Of a stretch of 64,000 nucleotides of DNA, positions 51,275 to 59,326 are shown in pieces. Position numbers and translations under genes: made by a program. The notes beneath the pieces were generated by a model, which was not told the origin of the DNA, ran no database searches, and saw only the letters and a program-made list of their open reading frames with translations. Each line of letters starts with the position of its first letter. Position 1 is the first letter of the stretch. The DNA is taken from NCBI RefSeq assembly GCF_017356015.1, contig NZ_JAFIQV010000009.1:1-64000 (forward strand). The letters run 5' to 3'. This DNA is from Azospirillum sp. SYSU D00513. GTDB taxonomy: Bacteria > Pseudomonadota > Alphaproteobacteria > Azospirillales > Azospirillaceae.

Positions 51275-52062
51275 CGTCCGCCCGCATCGATCCCGCCGAG
51301 TTCCAGGGGCGCCGCGTCGTCGTGACCGGCGGCACCAAGGGCGCCGGCGGGGCGACGGTCCGGAGGTTCGTGGCGGGCGGCGCCCAGGTCCTGACCGCCG
51401 CGCGCGGGAAGATCGACGGTCTGGAGAGCGTCCGCTTCGTGGAGGCGGACCTGACCACCCCGGAGGGCGTGATGAAGCTCGCCGAGGCGGCCCTGGAGCA
51501 GCTCGGCGGCGTGGACATACTCGTGCACGTGCTGGGGGGCTCCGCCTCGCCGGGCGGCGGCTTCGCGGCGCTGACAGACGATCACTGGCACGCCGAACTC
51601 GAGCTGAACCTGCTTTCGGCCGTGAGGCTCGACCGGGCCCTGCTGCCGCAGATGATCGCGCGTGGCGAGGGCGCCGTCGTCCATGTCTCGTCCATCCAGC
51701 GGCGGCTGCCGCTGCACGAGTCCACGACGGCCTACGCCGCGGCCAAGGCCGCGTTGACGACCTACAGCAAGGCCCTGTCGAAGGAACTCGGACCCAAGGG
51801 CGTGCGGGTCAACGTCGTCTCGCCGGGCTGGATCCTCACGGAAGCCTCCGAGGCCCTGGTGACGCGGATCGCGGCCAGCAGCGGCGGAACGCCGGAGGAG
51901 GCGCGCCAAAGCATCATGGATGCGCTCGGGGGCATTCCCCTGGGGCGCCCCGCCCGGCCCGAGGAGGTGGCGGAACTCATCGCCTTCCTGGCCTCGGAGC
52001 GGGCCTCGGCCATCCATGGCGCGGAACACGTCATCGACGGCGGAACGGTGCCGACGGTCTAG
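51271..52062 (+). CDS. SDR family oxidoreductase
   Basis: A 263-residue short-chain dehydrogenase. The cofactor motif is VVVTGGTKGAGGATVRRFVA; then VDILVHVLGGSA (NAG-equivalent), the catalytic Ser in VVHVSSIQRR, Tyr-x3-Lys in YAAAKAALTTYSKAL and the C-terminal HGAEHVIDGGTVPTV. The usual NNAG is replaced by HVLGG, as in several divergent SDRs. The start overlaps the SnoaL-like gene, and HxlR control is likely. Confidence 0.9.
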   Translation: MTSARIDPAEFQGRRVVVTGGTKGAGGATVRRFVAGGAQVLTAARGKIDGLESVRFVEADLTTPEGVMKLAEAALEQLGGVDILVHVLGGSASPGGGFAALTDDHWHAELELNLLSAVRLDRALLPQMIARGEGAVVHVSSIQRRLPLHESTTAYAAAKAALTTYSKALSKELGPKGVRVNVVSPGWILTEASEALVTRIAASSGGTPEEARQSIMDALGGIPLGRPARPEEVAELIAFLASERASAIHGAEHVIDGGTVPTV

Positions 52063-52292
52063 CCGCGCGGCCCAGCCGGCCGCCGGCAACCGATCGCGCG
52101 GCCGTGCTTCGCGGCGGGGGCCATCCCGTGTCCGCCAGGCCCATGTCCGCCAGCCCCATGTCCGCCAGCGCCATGTCCGCCTTCGCCTGATCCGCCCTCG
52201 ACCCCGGCCCCTCCGCCCGTCGGCGCGTCTTGCGCAACGGGCGCCCGGGGCTCCGGAGGCGATGCCCATTCATTGCAGGAAGCGATTTGCCG

Positions 52293-53912
52293 ATGCCGTC
52301 TCAGAACTCCCGTTCCGAGGAGTACGACTTCGCCGTTGCCGCCCGTGAGAACCAGGCACGGCTCACGGCCTCGTTGAAGCCGATGTATGATTTCATTGTC
52401 TGCGGAGCGGGCGCTTCGGGCTCGGTGGTCGCCCGCCGTCTGGCGGAGAACCCGGACGCCCAGGTGCTGCTCGTCGAGGCCGGTGGCGACGACGAGGCCG
52501 AGACGGTGCTCGATCCGGCGCAATGGCCGCTCAATCTCGGCAGCGAACGCGATTGGGGCTTCCAGGCACAGCCGAACCCCCATTTGAACGGCCGCGCGCT
52601 GTCCATGTCGATGGGAAAGGGGCTTGGCGGCGGATCGAGCGTCAACGTGATGGTCTGGGCACGCGGGCACCGCAGCGACTGGGATCATTTCGCGTCCGAA
52701 TCCGGCGATCCGGCGTGGGGATACGACCATGTCCTCGACCTCTACCGGCGCATCGAGAACTGGCGGGGCGCGCCCGATCCCCACTTCCGCGGCACGTCCG
52801 GACCGGTGTGGGTCCAGCCGGCGGCCGATCCCAACCCGATCGCGCACGCGATGCTCGAAGCCGCCCGGGAGCTTGGCATCCCCACATTCGACCATCCGAA
52901 CGGCCGGATGATGGAGGGACCGGGCGGCGCGGCCATCACGGACATGCTGGTCCGCGACGGCCGCCGCCACTCGCTCCACCGCGCCTATGTGCGGCCCTGG
53001 CTCGACCGGCCCAATCTGACCGTTCTGACCGACACCCTCGTGCGGCGCGTGGTGCTCGACGGCCGCCGGGCCGTCGGCGTCGAGGTGATGCGCGGCGGCC
53101 GGGTCCTGACGATCGGTGCGGGGCTGGAGGTCATCCTGTCGCTGGGCGCCATGCACACGCCCAAGGTGCTCATGCATTCGGGCGTCGGCGACCGCGAGGA
53201 CCTGGCACGCGTCGGGATATCCGTGGCGCAGCATCTGCCGGGCGTGGGGCGCAACCTTCAGGACCATGTGTCCTTCGGTTGCATCTGGGACTACGCCGAA
53301 CCCATTCCGCCCCGCAACAGCGGCAGCGAAGCGACCCTTTATTGGAAAAGCCGTCCCGAGCTGGAGGCTCCGGACCTGCTGTTCTGTCAGGTCGAGTTCC
53401 CGGCGCCCAGCGACCGGACCATGGCCCGCGGCGTGCCCCGGCACGGCTGGACGATGTTCGCCGGCCTCGCGCGTCCGGCGAGCCGCGGGCGCCTGCGCCT
53501 GCGGAGCGCCGACCCGCTCGCCCCGATCACGATCGACGCCAACATGATGTCCGACCCCGCGGACATGCGGACCGCCGTCGCGTGCGTCGAGCTTTGCCGC
53601 GCGTTGGGCAACGCGAGCGCGTTCCGGCCCTTCGTCCGCGGCGAGGCCATGCCGGGCGGCCTCAAGGGGACGGAGCTGGAGTCGTTCATACGCGACGCCG
53701 CCGTCACTTACTGGCACCAGAGCTGCACCGCCAAGATGGGGCGCGATGAGATGTCCGTGGTGGACGCTTCGCTGAAGGTCTACGGGATCGAAGCCCTGCG
53801 CGTCGCCGACGCCTCCATCATGCCGCGGGTGACCACGGGCAACACCCAGGCGCCCTGCGCGATCATCGGCGAGCGGGCGGCGCGGATGCTCCGCGAGGCG
53901 CACGGCCTATGA
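52293..53912 (+). CDS. GMC family FAD oxidoreductase
   Basis: A 539-residue glucose-methanol-choline oxidoreductase. A 30-residue leader (SEEYDFAVAARENQARLTAS) precedes the FAD motif YDFIVCGAGASGSVVARRLA and VLLVEAGGDD. GKGLGGGSSVNVMVWARGHR is the GMC signature 1 region, and GAMHTPKVLMHSGVG is signature 2. The catalytic His is in YWHQSCTAKMG and the second His/Asn position in VTTGNTQAPCAIIGERAA. It probably oxidises a primary alcohol such as choline- or polyol-like compounds. A 230-bp gap separates it from the SDR gene, so cotranscription is uncertain. Confidence 0.9.
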   Translation: MPSQNSRSEEYDFAVAARENQARLTASLKPMYDFIVCGAGASGSVVARRLAENPDAQVLLVEAGGDDEAETVLDPAQWPLNLGSERDWGFQAQPNPHLNGRALSMSMGKGLGGGSSVNVMVWARGHRSDWDHFASESGDPAWGYDHVLDLYRRIENWRGAPDPHFRGTSGPVWVQPAADPNPIAHAMLEAARELGIPTFDHPNGRMMEGPGGAAITDMLVRDGRRHSLHRAYVRPWLDRPNLTVLTDTLVRRVVLDGRRAVGVEVMRGGRVLTIGAGLEVILSLGAMHTPKVLMHSGVGDREDLARVGISVAQHLPGVGRNLQDHVSFGCIWDYAEPIPPRNSGSEATLYWKSRPELEAPDLLFCQVEFPAPSDRTMARGVPRHGWTMFAGLARPASRGRLRLRSADPLAPITIDANMMSDPADMRTAVACVELCRALGNASAFRPFVRGEAMPGGLKGTELESFIRDAAVTYWHQSCTAKMGRDEMSVVDASLKVYGIEALRVADASIMPRVTTGNTQAPCAIIGERAARMLREAHGL

Positions 53913-53913
53913 G

Positions 53914-53937
53914 GCCGCACCCTTCCCGGGGTGCGGC
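53914..53937 (+). terminator. hairpin after the GMC oxidoreductase
   Basis: GCCGCACCC (53914-53922) and GGGTGCGGC (53929-53937) form a 9-bp stem with a six-base loop directly after the stop codon, between convergent genes. No T-run follows. Confidence 0.5.
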
Positions 53938-53983
53938 ACGGACCGCCGCTCCGAGCCCGTCGGGCACAGCCTCCCGCCGGATG

Positions 53984-54454
53984 TCAGGGGCGGTCGGGGC
54001 TCCAGCGCCCGATGCGGCTGTAGATGCCGTCCCGCAGCCGCCGGACCTCCCTGTTGAGGTCTCCAAGCTCCGCAGGGGTCTGGCCGGACGCATCGAGCAG
54101 GGCTTCGCCGAGGCAACCGGCCCTGTTCTCCAGGGCGCGCCCCTCGTCCGTCAGCGCGACGATCACCTGCCGCTCGTTGCCGGGATTTCGGGTCCGCCGC
54201 ACCAGCCGGGCCGCTTCCAGCCGCTTGAGAAGCGGCGTGAGCGTGCTGGACTCCAGGGCGAGCTGCTCGGCCAGGGCGCCGATGGTCTGTCCATCCTCGC
54301 GCCACAGGACATTGAGAACGAGATACTGCGGATAGGTCAGCCCCAGCGCGTCGAGCAGCGGCTTGTACGCCCGCTGTATGGCAATGCCGGCCGAGTAGAT
54401 GGAATAGCAGAGCTGATGCTCCAGAGGCGGTGGGCGCTTCGGTTCGGCGGGCAT
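53984..54454 (-). CDS. OhrR-like MarR family regulator
   Basis: A 156-residue MarR regulator. The N-terminal LEHQLCYSIYSAGIAIQRAY contains Cys16 in the position of the peroxide-sensing cysteine of OhrR. The winged helix follows: LTYPQYLVLNVLWREDGQTI, GALAEQLALESSTLTPLLKR and VRRTRNPGNERQVIVALTDE. It is divergent from the secreted hydrolase gene across two palindromes and probably represses it and itself, responding to organic peroxides or other electrophiles. Confidence 0.88.
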   Translation of the reverse strand: MPAEPKRPPPLEHQLCYSIYSAGIAIQRAYKPLLDALGLTYPQYLVLNVLWREDGQTIGALAEQLALESSTLTPLLKRLEAARLVRRTRNPGNERQVIVALTDEGRALENRAGCLGEALLDASGQTPAELGDLNREVRRLRDGIYSRIGRWSPDRP

Positions 54455-54489
54455 GACGGGCTCCTTGCATCCGGCGGCGGCCGGAAATC

Positions 54490-54501
54490 TTATCGCGATA
54501 A
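54490..54501. promoter_or_regulatory. palindrome near the marR start, candidate operator
   Basis: TTATCGCGATAA is a perfect 12-bp palindrome 36 bases upstream of the MarR-type start codon. It shares the ATCGCGAT/TCGATAA core with the larger dyad at 54546-54572, suggesting one regulator binds both. Confidence 0.6.
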
Positions 54502-54545
54502 ACTTTACGCTTGATCATCCCCGCGCGCCACGTTAAAGAAGAAAT

Positions 54546-54572
54546 ATATCTCGATAACAGTTACCGAGATAT
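54546..54572. promoter_or_regulatory. 27-bp dyad, candidate MarR/OhrR operator
   Basis: Outer arms ATATCTCG (54546-54553) and CGAGATAT (54565-54572) enclose an inner TAACAGTTA palindrome centred on the same base. Apart from the central base, only one base pair breaks the symmetry. It lies about 95 bases before the hydrolase start in the divergent region. Confidence 0.7.
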
Positions 54573-54665
54573 CTGATTAAGCCTTCCATGCCGCGCCGGA
54601 GCCTCTTTCGGCCCGCCCGTGGCCGTCACCACCAACCCGATCACAGACCCCCAAGGAGAAACCCG

Positions 54666-55457
54666 ATGACGACCAAGATCCGCCATCTCATCGCCAGCGC
54701 CACCGTCGCCGCCGTGGCGAGCGTCTCCGGCGCCGTGCAGGCGCAGCCCAAAACGCCCATTCCGCAGACGCAGGCTGTCAGGAACGTCGTGCTGGTGCAT
54801 GGCGCCTTCGCGGACGGCTCCGGATGGCGGGGCGTCTATGACGAACTGACCGGCCGGGGCTACAAGGTCAGCATCGTCCAGAACCCGCTCACCTCGCTGG
54901 CCGACGACGTGGCGGCCACCCGCCGCGTCCTCAGCCGGCAGGACGGCCCCGCCATCCTGGTCGGCCATTCCTATGGAGGCACCGTGATCACCGAGGCAGG
55001 GTCGGGGCCGGACGTGGCCGGCCTGGTCTATGTCGCCGCCCTGGCACCGGACGCCGGCGAATCCACGCTCGACCAGTTCGCCCAGATCCCCCCTCCTCCC
55101 GGCTTCATCATCGAGGAGCAGTCCGACGGGTTCGGCTTCGTGAACGGGCCGAAGTTCAAGGACGGCTTCGCCAGCGACACGAGCGACGCCGACGCGGCCT
55201 TCATGCGCGATTCGCAGGTTCCGATCGCGATGTCCGCCTTCACGGCCAAGGTGACCCAGGCGGCGTGGCGGGCCAAGCCCAGCTGGTTCGTCGTGGCGAC
55301 GGAGGACGGCGCGATCGATCCGAAGCTCCTGCGCGAGACGGCCCGCCGCATCGGGGCGAACACCGAGGAGGTGAAGGGCAGCCACGTCGTCTTCCTGACG
55401 CAGCCCAAGGCCGTCGCCGACGTGATCGACCGTGCCGCACGGCAGGCAGCGCGCTGA
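54666..55457 (+). CDS. exported alpha/beta hydrolase
   Basis: A 263-residue alpha/beta-fold hydrolase with a signal peptide (MTTKIRHLIASATVAAVASV, ending AVQAQPK). The oxyanion strand is NVVLVHGAFADGSGWRGVYD, the nucleophile elbow is LVGHSYGGTVI (Ser), and the acid and His are in FVVATEDGAIDP and KGSHVVFLTQP. This group includes chloroperoxidase/esterase-like enzymes with unclear substrates. AAGGAG lies nine bases upstream. Control by the divergent OhrR-like regulator links it to oxidative or xenobiotic stress. Confidence 0.87.
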   Translation: MTTKIRHLIASATVAAVASVSGAVQAQPKTPIPQTQAVRNVVLVHGAFADGSGWRGVYDELTGRGYKVSIVQNPLTSLADDVAATRRVLSRQDGPAILVGHSYGGTVITEAGSGPDVAGLVYVAALAPDAGESTLDQFAQIPPPPGFIIEEQSDGFGFVNGPKFKDGFASDTSDADAAFMRDSQVPIAMSAFTAKVTQAAWRAKPSWFVVATEDGAIDPKLLRETARRIGANTEEVKGSHVVFLTQPKAVADVIDRAARQAAR

Positions 55458-55602
55458 GGCGCCGGAGAAACTGCATGGGTGGTGGACACCCGCCACCCGA
55501 ACAGCGGAACGGACCAGCCGCCGCCATCCTGGTGGCGGCGACCGAACCGGGCCCTATCAAAGCCGCCCGGCGCCGCGTGAGGTTCCGGGCCGGCCGCCGC
55601 CC

Positions 55603-56391
55603 TCAGCCGACGATGTTGTAGCCGCCGTCCACGTAGGTGACGTCGCCGGTGATGCCGCGCGCGGCATCGGTCGCCAGGAAGGCGGTGCTGAAGCCGACCT
55701 CCTCGATGGTCACCAGCTTGTGGGTGGGGGCGCGCTCGGCGGCCTTGGCCAGCAGCTCGTCGAAATGGTCGATGCCGGACGCCGCGCGGGTGGCGATGGG
55801 GCCGGGGGAGATGGCGTGGACGCGGATGCCCTTCGCACCGAGTTCGGCGGCGAGGTAGCGGGTCGAGGCCTCCAGCGCGGCCTTGACCGGACCCATGACG
55901 CCGTAATGGTCCACCACCCGCTCGGCGCCGAAATAGCTCATGCAGAAGAGCGAGCCGCCCTCGGTCATCAGCGGCTCGGCCAGCCGCGCCATGCGGATGA
56001 AGCTGTGGCAGCTCACGTCCATGGCCGCCAGGAAGCCGTCGCGCGAGCAGTCGGTGACGCGGCCGTGCAGGTCTTCCATGCTGCAGAAGGCGATGGAGTG
56101 CAGGACGATGTCCACCTTGCCCCACTGCTTCTCGACCGCGGCGAAGACCGCCTCCAGCTCGCCCTCCTGCTGGACGTTGAGGGGCAGGATCAGCTCGGCG
56201 CCGAGGCCTTCGGCGAGCGGGCGGACGTATTTCTCCGCCTTGGCGTTCAGGTAAGTGACGGCCACGTCCGCACCCCAGGCGCGGAAGGCGCGGGCGCAGC
56301 CGTAGGCGATGGAATGCTCGTTGGCGATGCCGATGACCAGCGCCTTCTTTCCGGCGAGGCTGGGCGGGGTGGGCAGGCTGGCGGTGGTCAT
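55603..56391 (-). CDS. fabI: enoyl-[acyl-carrier-protein] reductase, FabI type
   Basis: A 262-residue NADH-dependent enoyl reductase. The N-terminal GKKALVIGIANEHSIAYGCA is the FabI cofactor motif. VDIVLHSIAF, the SCHSFIRMARLAEPLM helix and the catalytic Tyr-x6-Lys in YGVMGPVKAALEAS follow. The C-terminal GITGDVTYVDGGYNIVG is typical. It is third in a MaoC-Pta / AckA / FabI operon, so it may be a pathway-specific paralogue rather than the housekeeping enzyme. Confidence 0.9.
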   Translation of the reverse strand: MTTASLPTPPSLAGKKALVIGIANEHSIAYGCARAFRAWGADVAVTYLNAKAEKYVRPLAEGLGAELILPLNVQQEGELEAVFAAVEKQWGKVDIVLHSIAFCSMEDLHGRVTDCSRDGFLAAMDVSCHSFIRMARLAEPLMTEGGSLFCMSYFGAERVVDHYGVMGPVKAALEASTRYLAAELGAKGIRVHAISPGPIATRAASGIDHFDELLAKAAERAPTHKLVTIEEVGFSTAFLATDAARGITGDVTYVDGGYNIVG

Positions 56392-56425
56392 GCTGTGTGC
56401 TCCGGGAAAAGGGTTCGTTTTCGGG

Positions 56426-57679
56426 TCAGGCCGCGTGGGCTTCGGCTTGCGCCGGCTCATGGGCCATCGCGGATACGGGCGCGTTTTGGCCGGTGAGCTG
56501 TTGGGTGAGCTGGCGCGTGTGGGTGGCGATCATCGCCTCCTCGTCGGTCGGGATGACCCAGACGGCGACGCGGGAGCGGGCGCTGGAGATGCGGGCGTCC
56601 TGCGTGCCGTCGGCGGCGCGGTTGGCCTCCTCGTCCAGCTCCACGCCGAGGAAGGCGAGGCGGGCGGAGACCCGCGCGCGGATCTCCGGCGCGCGTTCGC
56701 CGATGCCGGCGGTGAAGACCAGCGCGTCCAGCCCGCCCTGGGCGGCGGCGAGCGAGCCGGCCTCCCGCACGACGCGGTTCACGAACAGATCGACGGCGAG
56801 GCGGGCGCGCGGCTCCTCGCTGCCCAGCAGGTCGCGCATGTCGTTGCTGGTCCCCGACAGGCCGAGCAGGCCGGAGCCGTTGTAGAGCAGCCTGGTCACC
56901 TCGGCGGGGCTCATCCCCTCGCGCTCGATCAGGTGCAGCACCACGCCGGGGTCGAGCGCGCCGCAGCGCGTGCCCATGATCAGCCCGTCGAGCGCCGTGA
57001 AGCCCATGGTGGAGGCCACGCTGCGGCCATGGTCGATGGCGCACATGCTGGCGCCGGAACCCAGATGGGCGACGACGGTCTTCCCGGCGGCGTCCGCCGG
57101 GGAGACGCGCGCCAGCTCCCCGCTGACATACTCGTAACTGAGGCCGTGGAAGCCGTAGCGGCGGATGCCCTTGTCGGCCAGCGACGCCGGCAGCGCGAAC
57201 AGCGCCTCGGCGTCCGACACCGTGCGGTGGAAGGCCGTGTCGAAGCAGGCGATCTGGGCCAGGCCGGGATGGGCTTCGGCGAAGGCGCGGATGAAGGCGA
57301 GGCTGTGCGGCTGGTGCAGCGGGGCGAGCGGCACCAGCGCCTCCAGCCCCTCCAGCACGTCCGCATCGACCAGAACCGGCTCGCGGAAGCGGGTGCCGCC
57401 ATGGACCACGCGATGGCCGACGGCCACGAGCGTCTGCCCTTGCAGCCGCTGCCGCAGCCAGTCCACCAGGAAGCGCGACAGCTCGGTGCGGGTCGGCTGG
57501 GCGGCATCGTCCCAGCGGCGCTCCTCGCGGCCGTCCGGCCCGCTGGCGGTGAAGGCGGCGTGGATGCCGATGCCGGAGATCTGCCCCTTGACGATGCGCC
57601 GGGGGCGGCCGTGCGCCCAGCCGTAGACGCAGAACTTCACGCTGGAGGAGCCGGCATTGAGGACGAGGATCGCGCCCAT
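56426..57679 (-). CDS. ackA: acetate/propionate kinase
   Basis: A 417-residue kinase converting acyl phosphate and ADP to carboxylate and ATP (or the reverse). Signatures are ILVLNAGSSSVKFCVY, VGHRVVHGG, FDTAFHRTVSDAE, RRYGFHGLSYEYV, VVAHLGSGASMCAIDHGRSV and VFTAGIGERAPEIRARV. It begins four bases after the pta stop and lies 34 bp before fabI. Length is slightly above the usual 400 because of an Ala-rich tail. Confidence 0.94.
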   Translation of the reverse strand: MGAILVLNAGSSSVKFCVYGWAHGRPRRIVKGQISGIGIHAAFTASGPDGREERRWDDAAQPTRTELSRFLVDWLRQRLQGQTLVAVGHRVVHGGTRFREPVLVDADVLEGLEALVPLAPLHQPHSLAFIRAFAEAHPGLAQIACFDTAFHRTVSDAEALFALPASLADKGIRRYGFHGLSYEYVSGELARVSPADAAGKTVVAHLGSGASMCAIDHGRSVASTMGFTALDGLIMGTRCGALDPGVVLHLIEREGMSPAEVTRLLYNGSGLLGLSGTSNDMRDLLGSEEPRARLAVDLFVNRVVREAGSLAAAQGGLDALVFTAGIGERAPEIRARVSARLAFLGVELDEEANRAADGTQDARISSARSRVAVWVIPTDEEAMIATHTRQLTQQLTGQNAPVSAMAHEPAQAEAHAA

Positions 57680-57683
57680 GGGA

Positions 57684-59096
57684 TCAGCCCTTCTTGGTGG
57701 CGGCCAGCACCGCGACCGCGCAGGAGGCGAGGCGGGTGCGGACGCTGTCGGCGCGGCTGGTGAGGATGATCGGGCATTTGGCGCCCAGCACCACGCCGGC
57801 CGCGTCGGCGTTGGCGAGGAAGGTCAGCTGCTTGGCCAGCATGTTGCCGGACACGAGGTCGGGCACCAGCAGGATGTCCGGATCTCCCGCCACGGGGGAC
57901 TGGATGCCCTTGGTCGCCGCGGCGTCGCGCGAGATGGCGTTGTCGAAGGCGAGCGGGCCGTCCACGATGCCGCCGCGGATCTGGCCGCGGCTCGCCATCA
58001 GCGTCAGGGCGGCGGCGTCCATAGTAGAGGGGATCTTCTCGTTGATCGTCTCCACCGCCGACAGCACGGCGACCTTCGGCGTCTCCACCCCCAGGGAGCG
58101 GGCGAGGTCGATGGCGTTCTGGCAGATGTCCAGCTTCTCGCTGAGGGTCGGCTGGATGTTGATCGCCGCGTCGGTGATGATCAGCGGCTTCCGGTAGCTC
58201 GGCACGAACATCAGGAAGGCGTGGCTGACGCGGCGCGCGGTGCGCAGGCCGCCTTCCTTGCGGACGACGGCGGCCAGCAGTTCGTCGGAATGCAGGCTGC
58301 CCTTCATCAGCGCCCCGGCCTCCCCCGCCCGTACCAGCGCCACGGCGCGCTCGGCCGACTCATGGCTGTGCGCGGCGTCGACGATGCGGAATTGGGCGAT
58401 GCCGATGCCGTGCGCGTCGGCCACCGCGCGGATCTTCTCCTCCGGCCCGACCAGGACCGGGTCGATCAGCCCGGCAGCCGCAGCCTCGGCGGCGCCGCGC
58501 AGGGAGACCTCGTCGCAGGGATGCACGACGGCGACCGGCAGCGGGTCCATCCCGGCGCAGCGCGCCATCAGGGCGGCGTGGCCGTGATGGTCGATGAGCT
58601 GCACGCCCGGAAGCTCGTGGCTGGTCCAGCGGATCTTCTCCGACGGCGCGATCACCTCGGCGTCGCCCTCGATCACCGGCTTGCCGGCGGCGTTCACCAC
58701 CGTGCAGGCGAGGATGACGCGGTTCTTCTCCAGCTTTTCCTTCACCGTGACGGTCGCGGTGACGACGTCGCCGGGGCGGACCGGCCGCAGGAAGCGGAAC
58801 TGCTGCCCGACATAGATGGTCCCCGGCCCCGGCAGCCGCGTGCCGAGCACGCTGGACACGAAGGCGCCGCCCAGCATGCCGTGGGCGATGATGCCCTTGA
58901 ACATGCTGGCCCCGGCGTAGGCCTCGTCGAGATGGGCGGGGTTGACGTCCCCGGAGACGGTCGCGAACAGCGCGATGTCGTTCTGCGTCACCGTGTGGAC
59001 CAGCCCGGCCGACTGCCCGACGGCCAGTTCGGCGTAGGTGACGTTCTCAAGCGCCGAGGTGGCTTCCGCGATGTCGGGGGTAAGGCAGCTGTCCAA
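57684..59096 (-). CDS. bifunctional MaoC-type hydratase / phosphate acyltransferase
   Basis: A 470-residue fusion. The N-terminal hotdog (MaoC) domain, residues about 15-150, reads FATVSGDVNPAHLDEAYAGA and KGIIAHGMLGGAFVSSVLGT. The C-terminal Pta/Ptb domain, about 165-470, has VAVVHPCDEVSLRGAAEAAA, GEAGALMKGSLHSDELL and PDILLVPDLVSGNMLAKQL. It would interconvert acyl-CoA and acyl phosphate for AckA. The start is placed at TTG 59096 because GGAGG lies seven bases upstream; ATG 59120 is the alternative. It is the first gene of the operon. Confidence 0.9.
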   Translation of the reverse strand: MDSCLTPDIAEATSALENVTYAELAVGQSAGLVHTVTQNDIALFATVSGDVNPAHLDEAYAGASMFKGIIAHGMLGGAFVSSVLGTRLPGPGTIYVGQQFRFLRPVRPGDVVTATVTVKEKLEKNRVILACTVVNAAGKPVIEGDAEVIAPSEKIRWTSHELPGVQLIDHHGHAALMARCAGMDPLPVAVVHPCDEVSLRGAAEAAAAGLIDPVLVGPEEKIRAVADAHGIGIAQFRIVDAAHSHESAERAVALVRAGEAGALMKGSLHSDELLAAVVRKEGGLRTARRVSHAFLMFVPSYRKPLIITDAAINIQPTLSEKLDICQNAIDLARSLGVETPKVAVLSAVETINEKIPSTMDAAALTLMASRGQIRGGIVDGPLAFDNAISRDAAATKGIQSPVAGDPDILLVPDLVSGNMLAKQLTFLANADAAGVVLGAKCPIILTSRADSVRTRLASCAVAVLAATKKG

Positions 59097-59258
59097 AATT
59101 CGTCCTCCGGGGGTGAGCATCGCCGGGGCGATATCCCTGGCGCGGCGTGGGTACCCCAAGGGGGCCTCGCCGATGGACGCGACCATGACGAAGGTGGAGG
59201 ATGGCGGCATTGATCCAGGTCATTGGTCATGCTGCGACCGCGAAAAGCCTGAAAAGCG

Positions 59259-59284
59259 AAAAACCCGGATCCAGAGGATCCGGG
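59259..59284 (-). terminator. intrinsic terminator of the aminotransferase gene
   Basis: CCCGGATCC (59264-59272) and GGATCCGGG (59276-59284) form a 9-bp stem with a three-base loop. On the minus strand it is followed by TTTTT (59263-59259). On the plus strand CTTTCCTTTTT follows, so it could work both ways. It lies 42 bases past the aminotransferase stop. Confidence 0.85.
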
Positions 59285-59326
59285 CTTTCCTTTTTGCCGC
59301 GCTCTCTCGCGGAAAGTTGACGGTGC

